Shown here one piece after another: positions 13,568 to 26,200 of a stretch of DNA of 64,000 nt; the stretch's first letter is position 1, and every line of letters starts with the position of its first letter. Position numbers and translations under genes: made by a program. The notes below the pieces were generated by a model. That model saw only the letters and a list, made by a program, of their open reading frames with translations, searched no databases and had not been told where the DNA came from. Origin of the DNA: Triplophysa rosa (Eukaryota; Chordata; Actinopteri; Cypriniformes; Nemacheilidae); contig NC_079891.1 of the NCBI RefSeq assembly GCF_024868665.1, positions 33,770,357 to 33,834,356 of the forward strand. The letters run 5' to 3'.

Positions 13568-13945
13568 TGTTTCATTCTGTGAACTAACTATATATACTAT
13601 ATTTCTCCTAAATTTCGAACAAAATTTATATTTGCATTTATTTTCAGAAAATGAAAACTGGAGAAACAGGTGAAAATATCAGAAAAGATGCTCTGTAGTT
13701 TTTCAGACCTCAAATACTGCAAAGAAAACAAGTTCAGATTCACTTTTAAGCAATACAACAGTCATATTTCTACATGTATTTAGGAAAAGTTCAAACATTT
13801 TTTTTTATGTGATAACCTGGATTTGATCACAGTTTTCATGTGTCTTGTCATGCTGTCAGTCGTTCACACTGCTGTTGGATGACTTTATGTCACTCCTGAG
13901 GTTTGATTTAGTTGAAATTCAACAGACGCTGGACTGGAATGACCA
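13568..13945 (+). repeat. Dispersed repeat shared with 23.6 kb and 4.3 kb
   Basis: Blocks such as CAAATACTGCAAAGAAAACA, CACTCCTGAGGTTTGAT and TGACTTTATGTCA recur in reverse complement at about 23560-23985 and, more diverged, on the + strand at 4330-4545. Unclassified; no coding potential. Confidence 0.75.
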
Positions 13946-16900
13946 CAATACATCTAGAAATGATGATTTGAAATGAAAATTTGCAATAATCTCTTCATTT
14001 TTTCTGCGACTGTATGTATGTACAAAAGCAACATTATTGTTTGTATATTTAATTGCGCAAATGAATTTTAAAATTGCACACTAAGTGTTCATGAGAATAT
14101 TTGCTTAAGAAAACGGCATTTATGATTTGACATGCCTCTTGGTTTCAGCGTTTACATGATCTGCCCTGGAGTCCAATTAAGAAAACAATGCCCCATGAAA
14201 AACAACATAAAAAGCTGTTTTGTGCATTAGCAGAGCCAAAACAGGGCGGTTATTTCATTTATTGACAAATGTTATAATGTAGGAGTAAAAAAAACAGACA
14301 GTTGCTAAATAACTTGTTTCAGGTGCAACAACATGCACAAACGTTATGTGCCCAAACTTCACTTCCGGTAGGCCTCCGCAAAGAATCAGTAACTGTTGAG
14401 TAGTTTAAACTTAATGTATTACTTAATAATTCATATACAATACAATATTAATATACATTAAATGCTTGTGTATACAAACTTGTGTATAGTTCTCGCCATG
14501 AATATAGCCGTAGATGCTGGAATGGTGTTAAGAATGAAACAATAAATAAAAAATATACGTCAAATATTAATATAAACGTAAAATGATTTGTTATAATGTA
14601 ACCAAACACAGACGGAAGTTAACTTTGGGCCAGTCGCGTGAAACCGCCACTAAATAAATAAACAAATGTTTGAGTTTGCACCACACGGTTTGGGTTAAAT
14701 AACATCTGCTATCAAAGGTTAAAGTACAAAAAGACGGCAAAAAAATGTTAAAGGCTATGAAAGTCAAGGTCATGACCTCGTGGTTGTAACTCTTTAGCTT
14801 TGGTTTGAAAGTGGAGGTCGTGGGCGAGGTCACGCTTTCGTCTGCTTTCTTTGGCTCTTGGCTGCGAATTTGCCAGACAGTCTTGGAAAATGTGCACAAA
14901 TGATACTGGCTATCATTCTAAAATGTTTAATTATTCTGACTAAAAGCAACATTCATTTATGATGTTAATGAGCTAAATGACCGTTCATTTGTCTCTCAGC
15001 TATCAAAAAGACAAATGAAATATAAAACGTGTTTTGTCATGCAGGAAGTTTATTTGAGATGAATTAAAGAACGATTGTAAATGTTTTTACACAGTGTTGA
15101 GTGGTTCGGTATGTTTTTATAGGTGAAAAAGTTACATCCCTAGATATTGTATGGCTCAGGTCCCTCCTTCAATATCATTTTGTTGTTCAAAGAATGTTTA
15201 CATTCAGCGGTTGAATATTAAAGTCACCGAGTTACCTCTGAACACGAGAGCGAGTCATAGCGTTCAACTCCACACGTGAGAGGTTTTCTGGATTAGAGTT
15301 CGTCATTTATAAATATTTATTCTTACAGCCGTCCAGTGTTTTCTCTCAAGCCTTCAGCTCAGTGTAAAGGTATGCAAGTGACAGTCTAATCTAAATACAA
15401 ACGGATGCCTTTTGTCTGATAAACAGTGGCAGTCCAGCCAAGACTACAAACATTTGCGTCTTGTGTTTGTCAAACAGAGAGAGATTCATCGAACAATGTC
15501 AAGAACTGTCCCATCATGATCCAGCAACGCTACTTTAAAATGTGCTTGTACTTTGATTCTTGACACACAGAAAGACATGAACTTGAAGTTGATATTACCC
15601 GATTTATATTTTGATTATAGTTCACGCACTGGTATAGATGAAGCTGACAGAAGGCATGAGTCTCATCGCCGAGGCTTTGGAGCTTTATTAGATCTTCATA
15701 AGGGATTCCTGGAAACTTAAGTCACGTACCTCAAGGACGCATTTGCAAAAATATTCAAACATGCGGGTGAATGTTTCCTCTGAGCTAGAATTGTCGAATT
15801 AAACAAATTTATTTGTGTTTGTATTGCTGCTTTAATGATCTAGATATTTTCCAGGATTCGTAGTCCTGGCTCCTGGATTTTTATCATATCTATTTAATAC
15901 AACATGCTGTTCGGCCGTGTCTACCGCGACAGTTAAACGCGGCTGAAGATGGCGGATGTGGACACGTGACAGCGTTTTTTTTTGCCGAGATGATTTGTGT
16001 GGGTTGGTTGGTGTGATATTTGTCCCGCCCCTCCTGCAACGTGATTGGATGGCTGAGTTAAAAGTGACATTGACAAGCTCAGCTTTCTTTAGCTCAGCAG
16101 TTAAAAAAACACTTGTTTAAAGCACTTATTTTCGCAACCCTTGTTTTTTGTTGCTGTCTGTTACGCAATCTGACCCTGATGCCCCGAAGCTCATAATTTT
16201 CTCGGGTAGAACTGTCCTCGAACCACCAGTTTCATTTCATTGAAGGTCAGGCGCCCAAACAAAGACTTCGATCCGTAGCCAAACGAAATCTCAAAAGCAG
16301 ACGTTGCGCATTCGATTGTTTGGATCAAACATTCCATGTTCGGAAATCCTTCACATCTGTGTTTTCTGCCAGCAACATAGAATGATTCTCAGAAGTCAAC
16401 AAACAACACTATGACTATTATAAAATGTCTTGTTTTTGTCTGTATTTCAGGGGGGAAGTTCCATCTGATTGGCCGGCTTTACTTGACTTGAGGAGGTGTT
16501 TAAAAGGTACAAGAAATGGAAAAATGGTTCATTGACTTTTTTCTTTGTTATTTTAAAAGATGTTTCCAGGCTCAAGTGTGCGATTATATAACACTCTATG
16601 AACTAAAGGAACGGGTCGCTCACTTCTTAGCAATGATCAGAATGCAGTGTGGATTTTGTCATAACTCAATGTCTTGTAGTTCAGAGGTTTGTTTGTATAA
16701 TGTGACTTCAGGAAGCATTTCTGGAATTACAGTAGCTAAATAAGCGAGCAAAAATACACACTAGATTTATATTTCTGTTGAGGACGATTAAACAGAGCCA
16801 ATATAACTCTAGGATGAGTGGTTGCCGGGGAAACATGGTTGCTAACATTTGAGTGGTTTTCTGTGTGTATGGTTGCGAAGTTGTTCTAGGTGGTCACTAG

Positions 16901-19352
16901 GGAATTTCCATGCGGTTGCTAGGGTGTTCCTTCCCACAGATCTTCAGAATTGCAAGCATTTCAGATGAATTAGATACATCTGAAATCCCTAATTCAAAAA
17001 ATGAGGAAAAACGGATTTTTTCCATTTGTGATTCAAACAAACCTTAAACTCTGAGCAACAGTACTAGTGATGTTTTCGGACCCACAATACTTTATTTATT
17101 GCTCAGAATTTGCTCTTTCGTATAAAATACGACATCTTAATTATATTTGTATTAAAAAAATAATCTGAAATTAGTGTAGATTGTAGAGTTTTAGAAGGTT
17201 ATCACCTGTGGACAGGTGTGCACATCTCCTGGTTTATTACTTCTTATGTAAAGGAAAGAGCATTTTTTTGCTAAAAGTCTAGTGTGCCTTTTATAGAAAT
17301 GCATCTCTTAACATATTCTTTTTTTTTACTCTGGCGCGATTCTCCTATTGCCATTACGCCCCAAACATTTCTTGAGGATTTGTAATCGTGACAGAGTTCC
17401 TGTATGTTTTGTTTATTTGGTCACTGCCAGACATCTTCTCAGGAACATCTTGGGTGGTGCTGATGTTGATGTGAGAACGTCCAGCACGTGATTAAGTTGA
17501 TTTAGTCATGTGCTGCACACTCATACCAGGAAACCACAGGACTGTGTTTGGAGCGAATCCTTAAAATACATCAGTAAACATACATTTTCATGATCTTCTT
17601 GTAAAGGAGAGAAGGTTTGAGTGAAGGTCACCGAGCTGATTTATGGTTCATCTATCTCCAGTATGGCATCCATAAGCGTGTGTGACTGTCCCTGTTGGGT
17701 CAAGTGTCTCTTTCCTGTCCCGCTCCGTCACGCTGCTGGTGGATCTGGAATGTGTAAAGAACCCAGCGGACCGTCACTCATTTTGAATGATTCCACATAA
17801 GCTGTTTCCATTTCTCAACAGTCAGGGAACTTTGCAGTGAACTTGGTGTAACCTTGTGTCATTTATCACTGTCTGGTGCCCTGTCTCGAAACATATAGGA
17901 AACATATCATACATACGTCACATTTCATCGTTTTGGGTTTAATGTTCATAGAAGATGTGCATGTTAAGGGGATACTGTACTGTATTTAAAAAATTACAAA
18001 ACTTTTGACTTCCAACTTTGGTATCTCAGAAAAAACGAGCATAGTTTGAGAAGCAACGGTCCAATTTTCAGAGACAGAGATTGAACTAAATCTATTTAAT
18101 CTCACCGGGCAGAACAAGATTTTCATGTAAATCTTGCATGAAACAATATTCACGTTAAATTTGAAAGCAACATGTTACGCAACAGCTGTTTTTACAAACC
18201 GTTTGCACTAAAATCTGTTCCGCTTCTATTTTAAGAATAAAGCCAGTTGTTATGTAAGGGATAATGTACAGACAGCCGGTTGTTATCGGCGACAGTGTGA
18301 TCAGGACCCGACGCGAAGTGAAGCGCTTGTTACACGGCTACTTGCCACATGAGAAAAAAACTGGACATGAAATGTGAATTTGAAATATTTTATTACCGAA
18401 TGCAGACCGTCCACGAGGAAAAGCTGTTTACTTTCGGTTTTAAGGTAAGAAACGACATTCAAATGTCACGAGCAGGCAATTAAGTTTAATCATTTGTAAA
18501 TATAATGTCATATATGTTATTAAAAGACATATTGATATTTAATTTGCCAAAAAAAACCTGTCAAATTGATTTGCTGCATCCAGGTTACCGTGTGTTATTA
18601 GTTTCGAGAGGTCGTTATCTGGGAATAACGAACCTGCAAATGTCGCGACTGGCTAATCGGAATCAAGCATTCCAAACAGTAGTAAAAAGAAATCGGATAT
18701 TCTGGATGATTTCAAATGTCATGGAGATGTTATTTGTGTTCGTTTAAAAAGGCACTAAACAAGAGTCCGTTTGGATCCGTAAGGTTTAGAAAGTCAGGCA
18801 AGATTTTCCACGTGCGTATCCGTGATGTGGCGCGCTCAGAACCGATGGATGAATCGGAAGGTGCTGTGGCTGAAATCCCATATTTGTTCATGTTTATGTC
18901 GGGGGTGACAGATCTGCTGTATGTCAAATGCTGAATGACGCCACGACTTGAAACCTGTTACTCATCCGCTTCAGGATGGCCAAAGGTACAATTTATGCAT
19001 TTTTTCCCCTAAAATAATCTTCATGAGACACCCGATTGTGTTCTGCCTCAGCATTACCCGTGATTTCCAGCATCAGTGTTTTGGATGAAATGCCAGGTGG
19101 ACACGTCCTGAGGATTCTTGGATCTTTTGGAAACGCACACGCACCATACTTTACTGCATCAACTTACAGCCCGTTTACTTTAGAAAGGACAACAGGTCCT
19201 GAGGAAAATCACTGGCGGATTGACGAATCGAAGTTCTTCTAATTCTCATCATTCTCGTTTTTTTGTTTTGACATTTTTTTTCACAGATGAAATGCTGTTT
19301 TTTCTGAATCATTTTGTTTAGGGGTGCGCTTTAAATGGGATAAATAGTGACT

Positions 19353-19490
19353 GGGGCTAGTTGTCACAGTTTTTACACAGTTTTTTTTCAGTAAATATTT
19401 CTAGTTTTGAATTAAATGATCTGTATAGCCACAAACCATCACAGTCTGGCATACAGAATGGCTTATACTGAGATTGAGACAACTAGCCCC
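19353..19490. mobile_element. Short MITE with GGGGCTAGTTGTC inverted ends
   Basis: A perfect 13-bp inverted repeat (GGGGCTAGTTGTC and GACAACTAGCCCC) encloses 112 bp. The size and structure fit a small non-autonomous DNA transposon. No other copy was seen in the window. Confidence 0.65.
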
Positions 19491-20940
19491 GCTGTTTATT
19501 ACATGTGTCTTTCATGGCTTTTCTGACTTTAAGTGTGAGATTTTGTTGCATTAACATCATTGTTGATATTCAGTTTAGATGTTTCGCAAAGCAATCGCTA
19601 TTCACGCTCTGTCACTGGTTTAATACGTTGTTGTAATATTTCAAGAGTGTTGTTATACAGTCATCTGGATTTGTTAACATTATCCGTCTGCTACTTGTAT
19701 TTCACTTTTTCCCAGAGAGCTAATAGATGTTTGTGTACATAGTTCTTGATGTATTCCGTTTGTTTCTTCGTGTTTGTCTCTATGGAGTAACTGCATGTTT
19801 GTTTTTCGATTCTTTAGAAACTATGATGTCATTTCTAAAAGTTTAATTGCTCCAGCTCGGGGGTCTTAAAACTCGATTGTGGATTGTGTTTGTGAATAGA
19901 TTAACACCTTGTGAGGATATGAAGGCCAATATAAATCACACGTGTTTGCACAATGAAGTTTATAGGTTTATGGCCGTCATTGACCGGGCCTGATGATGCC
20001 GTGATCTTCGGCTCTGTGGGGTTTCCAGCCATCTGGGTTGTGTATGTGATCTTAACGGCCTCCATCTTCATTCCATTTCAGATCCATTATGGAAAATAAA
20101 CTTGTGGCATTGTCATGCAGGTGTGGTTTGGCCTGATTTTATTGGATGAGCCAACAGGAAGTGTTTGGCATGTAATGACGACGAGGCAGAACTGAATCAA
20201 TCCCGCGCACCCTGTAACGCCATCCAAATGTTCCCTCACACGTGAGCGAATGCCATTCTTGCCAGATAGAGTTCAATTTATGATGCCCTTTATGTTTTAG
20301 ACTTTTAGATGTTTTGGATAAATGCAAAACAAAGTTAACGTTAGACTTAGATAAGGACTTTACCATCTTTTCTGTTATGGTCAGATTTTGATGAAAGATT
20401 CTGTGGATTGACTTGATGAATTGTTAACCACCAAACTAGTAATGTGCGCTAATCATGTGACTAGTGTCAGATTGAATTAAATTTGAGCTTTAACACCCAT
20501 TTAAACATCGACATATGAACACAGCCCTTATCCTCTGAGAATCTCCCGACGATGGCTCATAATAAAGCTGCAGTACGTGTGATTTTTTTAGCATGTGACT
20601 TTATTTCCATTTGGATGGAATCCACACAGAGTGTATTTTAATGTTGAAATGGACAGCAGTAGACATGATAATTACTAACACACAGCAGATTGAACATATA
20701 ATAGCTATTGTTAGTGTTACAGTATGTGCCTGGTTTCGTAGACGAGACTTAAGGCTAGTCGCAGACTAAAATGAATGTTTGAGCTGTCTTTACTAAAAAT
20801 AAATTACCCTGACATATCTTAATATAGGTCAGTGGCATTGTTGTGTCTCGAGATGCACACCAGTAATGTTTTCTTCTAAGGCGTTTTTATAAAAGCGACT
20901 TAAATATCTTAATTGAACTAAGGCATAGTCCTTAGTCCAT

Positions 20941-21432
20941 AGTGTTGGGTGTAACTAGTTACTAAGTAATTAGTTACTGTAATTTAATTAATTTTCCCTT
21001 GAAAAAGTAAAGTAAGGGATTACTCTAATTTTTTCTGTAATTTAATTACAGTTACTTCTGATGTAATTAAACTAAATACTGTGTGTAATATATGTGTGTG
21101 CAATAGTGGAATTGACATCAAAATTCAAAGTCGAACCTTAAAATCCGTGCTTTAATGTATAATTCTCACATTTGTAATACTTTGGTCAGTTAATAATTGT
21201 ACTTTATGTAGTTTAATATTATTTATTTAAATGAAATAAAAGAGCCGTTTCATGTCTATCCTTGAATCACTTAACTAATCAAGGTGGATAAAGGATATAG
21301 AAAGTAATTAGTAATAAGTAATTAAATACTTTTTGGAGAGAGTAATTTGTATACAGTAATCTAATTACACTATTGAATATGTAATAAGTAACTAGTAATT
21401 AATTACTTTTTCAGAGTAACTTGCCCAACACT
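20941..21432. mobile_element. MITE with AGTGTTGGG / CCCAACACT ends
   Basis: The inverted termini (AGTGTTGGGTGTAACTAGTT and AACTTGCCCAACACT) and the interior full of TAACTAGTAATTAATTACTT-like stretches identify a DNA-transposon type abundant in fish. No clear target-site duplication is visible. Confidence 0.8.
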
Positions 21433-21811
21433 GGTCCTGACTTAAAGGAGCAATACGGGGTTTTTAGGAGGATCTATTGACAGAAATGCAATATGATATA
21501 CAAAACTATGTCTTCAGAGGTGTATAAAGACCTTATGTAATGAAGCGTTATGTTTGTATTACTACTTATATCTACATACAGAGCTGGCCATACATACATT
21601 GAATTCGCCGCCATGTTTTGTACAGCAGCCCTAAACGGACAAACGACTCTACAGCGCGCGTTTCCTCTCCCCTGCGGTATAGTGGTGAAACGGATCGCGG
21701 ATGATCCATGATCCGTACGCATCATTGAGTAAAAGAGTAAAACGCGCTCTCGCTCTCTCTCCAGTTTTAGCGCCAGCGCACTCTTGCCCCTCTCTCTCTC
21801 CAGTATCTGTA

Positions 21812-22811
21812 GGGCTGTTCGATTCTGAAAATTTTGGAGTCGATTCCGATTCCAGTTCCTGGTTTGGGAATCGAAAGAATAGATTTCAAGAATCGATTCC
21901 TAGCTGCCGTTTTCGATTCCTGCTCAATTCCCTGTTTTACTACGGATTTTTATTTATTATAAAAAAGTACACATTTTTAATGCAATGCAATTTTCTAAGC
22001 AGTCACTTTTTATATATATATATATTAATTGTTTATTGTTTCTATAACAAAACCTTAACCAAATATGTGGATCTTGTCCTGCAATTCCAATGTGTCATTA
22101 AGAATATTATTAATTATGTTATTTATTAGCGGTTTTCAAAATAAAGCACAGGTCAAATTACTATTAACTATTTTTAAAGTTATTCAGCCGTGTACACAAA
22201 AATACTTGAGGAATATAGATAGACAGATCGATAGTCAGTAAATTGTATTAAAATACTGTGCATATTCTGTACATGACAGACAGATCTCTAGAGATCAGGT
22301 ATAAAGCTCCATTTCTCTTTACTGACTAATAGACTCGCACACGTTTTTGCTGTTGCTCTTTCTAATCTTCTCATTTAATGTGTTGAAAAAGTTTTAAACA
22401 GATGTCCAAATAAATATGTTGTGAGACTGTGCTTTATACATGTCATTCGCTTCACGCACATACTGAGCTCATCTGTACAGAGAAGACGGTCCATTTAAAG
22501 TCCCTCTGAAAAGACAAACGTACTTATTTGATTTGTTAAATGTGTGGATACATGTAATTACATCTGCTGAGTGCAAACAAGCTTTTGCTTTTATGCATGT
22601 AGAATATGTTGTGTCATTCCACAGCTCTAGACTTGATCCATCAGTTTTTTTCTGAAGACTATACTGTTTTAGACAAGAAACTAATGTGATTTAGTTGACC
22701 GATGACATCAGCTAAGGGGCGGGGCTTGTGCTTATGAAGGCACTTAAAGAGGAGTCGACTCAACGCCTTGGAATCGAGAAATCGATTCTTTTTGGACTCG
22801 ATTCCCAGCCC
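21812..22811 (+). mobile_element. hAT-like non-autonomous transposon, ~1 kb
   Basis: The ends are inverted (GGGCTGTTCGATTC and GACTCGATTCCCAGCCC) and are flanked by TATCTGTA (21804-21811) and TATCTGGA (22812-22819), a 7-of-8 match to an 8-bp target-site duplication as in hAT elements. Subterminal CGATTCC repeats occur near both ends. The interior is AT-rich; the open frame at 21701-22129 crosses the left boundary and is not a gene. Confidence 0.8.
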
Positions 22812-23559
22812 TATCTGGACGAGTACAATATTACAGCGGTTCCAGATAAACAATGCTCAAAACTGCTCCGTCTAATATTACAACAACATATCTCGGTTCT
22901 AACAAACAGACAAACCAATGTCACTGTTTAGTGGCATCTATAGACTGATGTTTAGAAAATAGCAACCGAAGGACATGACTTGATTAAAAAGTTTTTTCAG
23001 TAACTTCCAATCTGTGGAAACCCTGGAGCGCAGAAACTTAAGGAGGTTTTAATCACTACATCAGTCAATAAAAATGACTTGTGCCCCAAAGTCTCAACAA
23101 CACAGATCCTAAAATACCTCTTGTGACTTTTGTCCTCATGCGTCTGTTATTTGCATTTAACTGTAACGCAGACTTAAAAAATGTGTCTGACTTCTGGTGT
23201 CAAGATCTGGTTTGCGTTCAGCGTCTTCGTGGCTCTCGGTGGAGAAAACACGGTGTGTTGGTCTCACACGGGCATCAGGCGTTTGGGTAGATAGTGATTT
23301 AGAAAGTTTCACGTTTACAACCCGTTTTATTTTCTGAATCTGACGTGCATTGTTTCAGAGTGCAGTGGGTATTAAACAAGAAAGAATGTGGGCTTGAGGG
23401 GAAGCAGAAGTGTGTGTTACATACCAAAATGAATCCGGGGGGTTTGAAAGGAAACGTTGAGAAGTTCGGTTGACTTACATGGGTCCGTTTGTCCTGTCGG
23501 TTGATGCTGTAACCGTATCATTGGTACAAAAAGCATCTTTTCCCATTGATGGGCATTAA

Positions 23560-23985
23560 AAAATGACCTGTTTTATATAGCTGCTTCCAATGTTCTAGAT
23601 GTATATGGTCATTCCAGTCCAGTTGAATTTCAACAAAATCAAACCTCAGGAGTGACATAAAGTCATCCGACAGCAATGTGAACGACTGAGAGCATGACAA
23701 GACACATGACAACTGTGATCAAAATCCAGGTTATCACATAAAAAAATCATTTCTAAACTCTTCCTAAATACATGTAGAAATATGACTGTTGTATTGCTTG
23801 AACGTGAATATGAACTTGTTTTCTTTGCAGTATTTGAGGTCTGAAGAAATCCAGAGCATCTTTTCTGTTATTTTCACCTGTTTCTCCAGTTTTCATTTTC
23901 TGCAAATAAATGCAAATAGAAACAATATTTGTATTTGAAATTTAGGAGAAATACTGTCAGTAGTTCACAGAATGATTGTTTTTTT
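23560..23985 (-). repeat. Dispersed repeat, reverse copy
   Basis: Reverse complement of 13568-13945: ATCAAACCTCAGGAGTGACA, TGTTTTCTTTGCAGTATTTG and the associated blocks are present. It lies about 600 bp upstream of the tnc promoter region. Confidence 0.7.
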
Positions 23986-24570
23986 CTCAACACATACCTA
24001 TAAATTGTAAATGTCAAAATTAGAAAAACTCTTTTGAAACCGTCTTTTAATTTGTTCTGCGGCTGTATGTTTTTCTCAGCAAATCATAAATAATGTTGTA
24101 TTTTACTTTATACTTTTGCACCAGCGAAAGGAAAATACATATTTACTCAGATGTTGCTCTTTCATGAGATTTTCATTAAAACAAGTTTCATTTACGTATC
24201 AACTTGGTATTCTTCTCAAATTCCATAGAAGAAATAAAAACAGAAACTAATGTCACATGTAGAGTTTGGAAAATGTATGATGTAAAATGAATTTAGAACT
24301 GTATTGGGGTAAATTTGATGATAAATTCTGTACTGGTTTCAATGGTAATCAGCTGAGGGCTCATAATGGTTTATCTTGGACACTAATATATATTTCTTTT
24401 CAGGCGGGTCGTTCTGTTTGAGTGAAGCTTTGTAGTTTCAGCTTGGATTAAAACTGCGTCCTTATTAAAAATTCTATCTCATCTCTCTATAGAATCTTAT
24501 ATCACACTCCAGGGGGATTATGGGTAATATATGCTGAGTGTACTGTGTAGGCACCTCAGATGCAGTGGGA

Positions 24571-24629
24571 GGGATGGAGAGAGAGAGAGAGAGTGAGTGT
24601 GTGTCTGAGTTCATGAAGGGGCTATTTAA
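24571..24629 (+). promoter_or_regulatory. tnc: Probable tnc promoter: GA tract and TATA-like box
   Basis: A GA run (about 24574-24594) is followed by TATTTAA at 24623-24629, within GGGGCTATTTAAGGGCAG. A TATA-like box here would start transcription about 30 bp downstream, near 24655. The next 240 bp are GC-richer than the surroundings and end in a good splice donor. No coding gene on the + strand precedes exon 2 of tnc, so this is the best promoter candidate. It is inferred only: no transcript data were available. Confidence 0.55.
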
Positions 24630-24654
24630 GGGCAGTCCTGTATTTCGCAGAGCT

Positions 24655-24896
24655 CTGACCGAAGTCTCATGTTAAAGAGGTGTAACTCTTTCATCATCAT
24701 CTCTCTCTTTCTCGCACACATCAGCCCAGAGGCTCGGCAGGCAGACGGCGTGTGGAATACATCACGAACGCTCTCTCTTCCAGCACGTGGAGACGGAGGC
24801 TGCCGATCGACACCGCTGGACATCTTCAGCTTCTCAGTGCAGTCGTTTCTGTCCCACCTGCATGTGATCGGCTGCGGGAGACTCGGTTTAAAGCAG
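24655..24896 (+). other. tnc: Probable non-coding exon 1 of tnc (5' UTR)
   Basis: The segment follows the TATA-like box and ends TTTAAAGCAG before the donor GTTGGT at 24897. Vertebrate TNC genes are known to have a non-coding first exon followed by a long intron, which fits. It contains an ATG at 24669 opening a frame of exactly 76 codons to the donor; joined to exon 2 this frame runs seven more codons and stops at 35475-35477, upstream of the main ATG. The start of the exon is only an estimate. Confidence 0.5.
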
Positions 24897-25716
24897 GTTG
24901 GTTTCATTTGCTTTCATCGCTGTGTAGTTTAACTTTGTATTTATTGTTCTGGTTTTTAATTACTCTGGGGCGAATTTTATTCGTCTTTCATCACTTTGGA
25001 GTTCTTGGTTGTGTTTCATTCAGGTTCTTTATGGAGATTCCTTACAAAGACTAATGAGATACAGTGAGAAAATTGAGAGATCATAATGATTTTAAATGTA
25101 AAGAAATGAGTTCTCATCTGAGCTTCTGGGTTTTCTTCAATGAACTACTGCAGGTGACACATGAGAAAAATCTGAGAAGCAAGAGTCTCTTTTTGATTTC
25201 CAGGTAGTCTCATTGATACAGTATGTAGGAGAAACACTTGAGATATTAAAGAGCTTTTGTCTGTGGTTTTTCATTTGGAAAGTCCAATGCATCACTGAAT
25301 AAAGTTTTTTTTTGTAGATTAGTGGCACTTATTAAAGTCAACATTTCAAACAAGCATTGAACGCTATTTCTTTTTTTACGTCTTCCTGATATAATTGTTA
25401 ATTCGCTGCATGTTCTTGCATTTCTTTCAACGTCTTTGTAATCTTTCATCAAAATATAACAACCTGCTCCATCTCTCAAACTTATTGTTCATTTTGGATC
25501 ACATCACTTTTCAACAGATAAAAGGTTATTTTTGGAATGTCTATTTTCTTTTTTTGTTTACTTGTAAATCTGCATCCAGAACGGATGAAAATGTGTGTTT
25601 ACGTTGACTTTATTGTTTTTTATATAACTAATAAAATGTTCAGTATTTACTGTATAAACACCTATGAATGCACATTATTGTGCGTCCTTGATGCAGTGGA
25701 TGCACACTGATGCTCT

Positions 25717-25828
25717 GTGTGTGTGTGTACGTACGCGTATATGTGTGTGTGTGCGTGTGTGTGTGCGTGTGTGCGTGTGTGTGTGCGTGCGTGCGTGTGT
25801 GTGTGTGTGTGTGCGTGCGTGTGTGTGT

Positions 25829-25860
<32 letters not shown>
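25717..25860 (+). repeat. GT/GC microsatellite
   Basis: About 140 bp of (GT)n with interspersed GC steps. The open frames over it, in several phases on both strands, encode only Cys/Val or Thr/His runs and are artefacts. Related GT runs follow at about 26144-26200 and 26368-26417. Confidence 0.95.
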
Positions 25861-25861
<1 letters not shown>

Positions 25862-26139
25862 GGAAGGGTAAACCCTACGGTATGGGGACAAAATGTCCCC
25901 ACAAAGATGGCAATATCCAAAATCCTTGTCCTTGTGGGGACATTTTTTGGTCCCCATGAGGAAACAAGCTTATAAATCATACAGAATTAACTTTTTTGAA
26001 AATCTAAAAGAGCAGGAAGTTTTTTGTGATTGTTAGGTTTAGGGGGTGGGTTAGGTGTAGGGAATATGATATACAGTTTGTACAGTATAAAAACCATTGC
26101 GTCTATGGGATGTCCCCATAAAACATGGAAACCCAACAC
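25861..26139. mobile_element. MITE inserted between two GT tracts
   Basis: The ends are inverted (GGGTAAACCCTACGGTATGGGGACA and GGATGTCCCCATAAAACATGGAAACCC, imperfect). The interior holds TTGTGGGGACATTTTTTGG and GTTAGGTTTAGGGGGTGGGT. The element type is widespread in fish. GT repeats lie directly on both sides, so it either inserted into a microsatellite or seeded one. Confidence 0.75.
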
Positions 26140-26143
26140 GTGT

Positions 26144-26158
26144 GTGCGTCCGTGTGTG

Positions 26159-26200
<42 letters not shown>
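26144..26200 (+). repeat. GT microsatellite
   Basis: Nearly pure (GT)n just right of the MITE. It may have been continuous with the GT tract at 25717-25860 before the insertion. Confidence 0.95.

Larger units (their letters stand above)
9349..20940. other. Intergenic DNA, no gene recognised
   Basis: No open frame in this stretch shows a known domain or a consistent exon chain. It holds a tRNA-derived SINE-like sequence (10287-10424), MITEs (10970-11164, 13345-13560, 13568-13945, 19353-19490), a palindromic repeat copy (12476-12663), a short GA run near 12285-12303 and a GGTTGCTAGGGTGTTC-type degenerate repeat (about 16815-16930). The rest is AT-rich unique-looking DNA. Confidence 0.65.

Noticed and set aside
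18505..19242. Cluster of short + strand open frames that might be exons of an upstream gene
   Set aside because: No shared domain, no consistent phases or splice signals, and no recognised protein similarity.
21701..22129. 142-codon open frame on the + strand
   Set aside because: It crosses the left border of a hAT-like element and has no recognisable domain.
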